From positions 372,001 through 436,000 of the forward strand of contig NZ_CAJZAG010000004.1 of NCBI RefSeq assembly GCF_914271485.1: a stretch of DNA of 64,000 bases. Reading direction: 5' to 3'. Each line of letters begins with the position of its first letter. Position 1 is the stretch's first letter. Source of the stretch: Cupriavidus pampae (GTDB taxonomy: Bacteria > Pseudomonadota > Gammaproteobacteria > Burkholderiales > Burkholderiaceae). The notes beneath the pieces are model-generated. The model ran no database searches. It saw only the letters and a program-made list of their open reading frames with translations, and had not been told where the DNA came from. The position numbers were made by a program, and so were the translations under genes. Below, one piece after another: positions 62,744-64,000 of the stretch.

Positions 62744-62972
62744 GCGAACTCCTTGGCGGGGTACGACTTGCGATCGGGGTGCGATCGCGGACTGCGTGAA
62801 CGGAAAAGGTCAGGGAAAACGTCACGAAAAACGACGGGGACGACAGATGGATGGTAGCGCAGGGGCACGCGCAAAGAGAACCGGACGATGTCTGACAACG
62901 TACGGCCGTTCGATGGCATGCAAATGGCGCGCAGATTGAGGTTGTCTTTACTACGTCGTGGAATATAGTATG

Positions 62973-62982
62973 TGATATATCA
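62973..62982. promoter_or_regulatory. Candidate GntR-type operator before the ketopantoate-reductase-like gene
   Basis: TGATATATCA is a perfect 10-bp palindrome in an AT-rich block (62955-63000), 41 bp upstream of the start at 63023. It resembles short TNGTNNNACNA-type FCD-GntR sites only loosely, and no second copy was found near the GntR gene. Confidence 0.35.
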
Positions 62983-63022
62983 AAACAGCTTTCACATAAA
63001 TCACTGCAACGAGGAGACACAT

Positions 63023-64000
63023 ATGAAGATCTGTATCTATGGCGCCGGCGCCATCGGCGGATACATGGGCGCGCAGCTGGCGCTCGCGGGCGCCGATGTC
63101 AGTTTCATCGCGCGCGGCCCGCATCTGGCCGCCATGCAGGCCAATGGCGTGCGCCTGCATATCGACGGGCAGGAGCGCGTGGCCAAGGTCCGTTGCACCA
63201 GCGATCCGCGTGAACTGGGACCGCAGGACTACGTTTTCATCACGCTCAAGGCGCACCAGGTGCCAGGTGTGGTGGATCTGATGCAACCGCTGATCGGCCC
63301 GCAGACCGCGATCGTCACTGGCGTCAACGGCATCCCGTACTGGTATTTCTACAAGCACGGCGGCGAATTCGCGGGCTCGACGCTGGAAAGCGTGGACCCG
63401 GGCGCGAAGCAGTGGAAAGGGCTGGGGCCCGAGCGCGCGCTGGGCTGCGTGCTCTATCCCGCCGCGGAAATCGATGCGCCGGGGGTGATTCGTCACGTCT
63501 ATGGCAAGAAATTTCCCATTGGCGAGCCCGATGGCAGCCGCTCCGAACGCGTGACGAAGCTGGCCGAACTGATGGTCGCCGCCGACCTCGACGCGCCGGT
63601 GCGCGACAACATTCGCGATGAAATCTGGCTCAAGCTATGGGGCAACCTGTGCTTCAACCCGATCAGCGCGCTCACGCATGCGACGCTCGACGTCATCACC
63701 TCGGATGCCTCCACGCGGGCCCTGTCGAAGCAGATGATGCTCGAGGCCAAGGATATCGCCGAACGGTTTGGCGTGCATTTCCGCGTGGATGTGGAGCGGC
63801 GCATCGATGGCGCGGGCGCGGTGGGCGCACACAAGACCTCGATGCTGCAGGATCTGGAGGCGGGCAGGGCGATGGAGATCGATCCGCTGCTGACGGTGGT
63901 GCAGGAGATGGGGCGCATGCTGAAGCAGCCGACGCCGATGATCGATGCGGTGCTGGGGCTGATCAAGCAGCGCGATCGGATGGCTCAGGGCGCACTTGCT
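63023..64000 (+). CDS. Ketopantoate reductase-like (ApbA/PanE) oxidoreductase, 3' end cut
   Basis: 326 codons are present without a stop; the gene runs out of the window and is nearly complete for the family (about 300-340). The start has GAGGAGACACAT upstream. The N-terminal Rossmann motif is KICIYGAGAIGGYMGAQLA, the family loop is LKAHQVPGV, and the C-terminal helical domain contains DEIWLKLWGNLCFNPISAL (catalytic Lys) and HKTSMLQDLEAGRAMEIDPL. PanE reduces 2-dehydropantoate to pantoate with NADPH, for coenzyme A synthesis; many paralogues act on other 2-keto acids, so the substrate is uncertain. It is divergent from the TerC-GntR pair, across a 279-bp gap. Confidence 0.85.
   Translation, partial: MKICIYGAGAIGGYMGAQLALAGADVSFIARGPHLAAMQANGVRLHIDGQERVAKVRCTSDPRELGPQDYVFITLKAHQVPGVVDLMQPLIGPQTAIVTGVNGIPYWYFYKHGGEFAGSTLESVDPGAKQWKGLGPERALGCVLYPAAEIDAPGVIRHVYGKKFPIGEPDGSRSERVTKLAELMVAADLDAPVRDNIRDEIWLKLWGNLCFNPISALTHATLDVITSDASTRALSKQMMLEAKDIAERFGVHFRVDVERRIDGAGAVGAHKTSMLQDLEAGRAMEIDPLLTVVQEMGRMLKQPTPMIDAVLGLIKQRDRMAQGALA

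Noticed and set aside
62744..63022. Manganese (yybP-ykoY) riboswitch before the TerC-family gene
   Set aside because: The leader was read on the minus strand and lacks the conserved paired loops and their sequence; no expression platform is evident.
1..64000. CRISPR arrays, tRNA or rRNA genes, insertion sequences, prophage genes
   Set aside because: Read for spaced repeats, cloverleaf-like segments, transposase/integrase motifs and terminal repeats; none was seen, although short tRNA-like elements could be missed by eye.

Overview
The window is about 64 kb of GC-rich bacterial chromosome. Dense gene packing, long antisense open frames caused by high GC, five tripartite-tricarboxylate (Bug/TctC) binding-protein genes, numerous LysR regulators and the mix of aromatic/organic-acid type catabolic operons point to a beta-proteobacterium of the Burkholderiaceae, most like Cupriavidus or Ralstonia. 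This is inferred from gene content only. No rRNA, tRNA, CRISPR array or insertion sequence was recognised.

Layout. (1) 1-3816: the tail of a Bug receptor gene, then a LysR gene divergent from a Bug receptor plus UxaA/GarD-type sugar-acid dehydratase operon. (2) 4025-7097: a Fur-box-preceded TonB-dependent receptor and a convergent LysR gene. (3) 7174-10340: an operon (minus strand) of a DUF485 membrane protein, an ActP-like acetate/solute symporter and a nitrilase; then a MOSC-domain gene. (4) 11455-17888: a five-gene catabolic operon (CitE-like lyase, Bug receptor, CaiB CoA-transferase, TauD-like dioxygenase, second Bug receptor) with a divergent LysR gene. (5) 18001-23524: an alpha/beta hydrolase, then a FecI-FecR-FecA-type iron signalling operon ending in a periplasmic protein of unknown function.

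(6) 23623-42401: an exopolysaccharide locus in two divergent arms. The minus arm holds an AraC-type regulator, a 2OG-Fe(II) oxygenase and rfbB-rfbD-rfbC; the plus arm holds manC, an initiating sugar-phosphate transferase, wza, wzc, four glycosyltransferases, wzy, wzx and rfbA. Together they supply GDP-mannose and dTDP-rhamnose, build a lipid-linked repeat unit, flip, polymerise and export it by the Wzx/Wzy route. A beta-helix protein lies convergently at the end (42418-43683).

(7) 43807-51006: an accessory-looking stretch, visibly less GC-rich: a frameshifted MFS transporter, an exported metallo-beta-lactamase-fold lactonase-like enzyme, the two-gene IetA-IetS (AAA ATPase / subtilase) toxin-antitoxin and anti-phage module, a 61-residue small protein followed by structured RNA and a strong terminator, and a one-base-deleted isochorismatase-family gene. 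(8) 51076-56993: Bug receptor, LysR and hydantoinase/oxoprolinase hyuB-hyuA. (9) 57209-64000: a one-Cys peroxiredoxin with a cytosolic DsbA-like partner, DUF427 protein plus a fused EgtB-EgtD ergothioneine enzyme, a GntR regulator, a TerC-family membrane protein and a ketopantoate-reductase-like gene cut by the window end.

The most notable items are the IetAS module with its surroundings, the regulator-oxygenase-rhamnose operon opposite the exopolysaccharide operon, the EgtBD fusion, the small gene with structured 3' region at 49.7-50.1 kb, and two single-base frameshifts.
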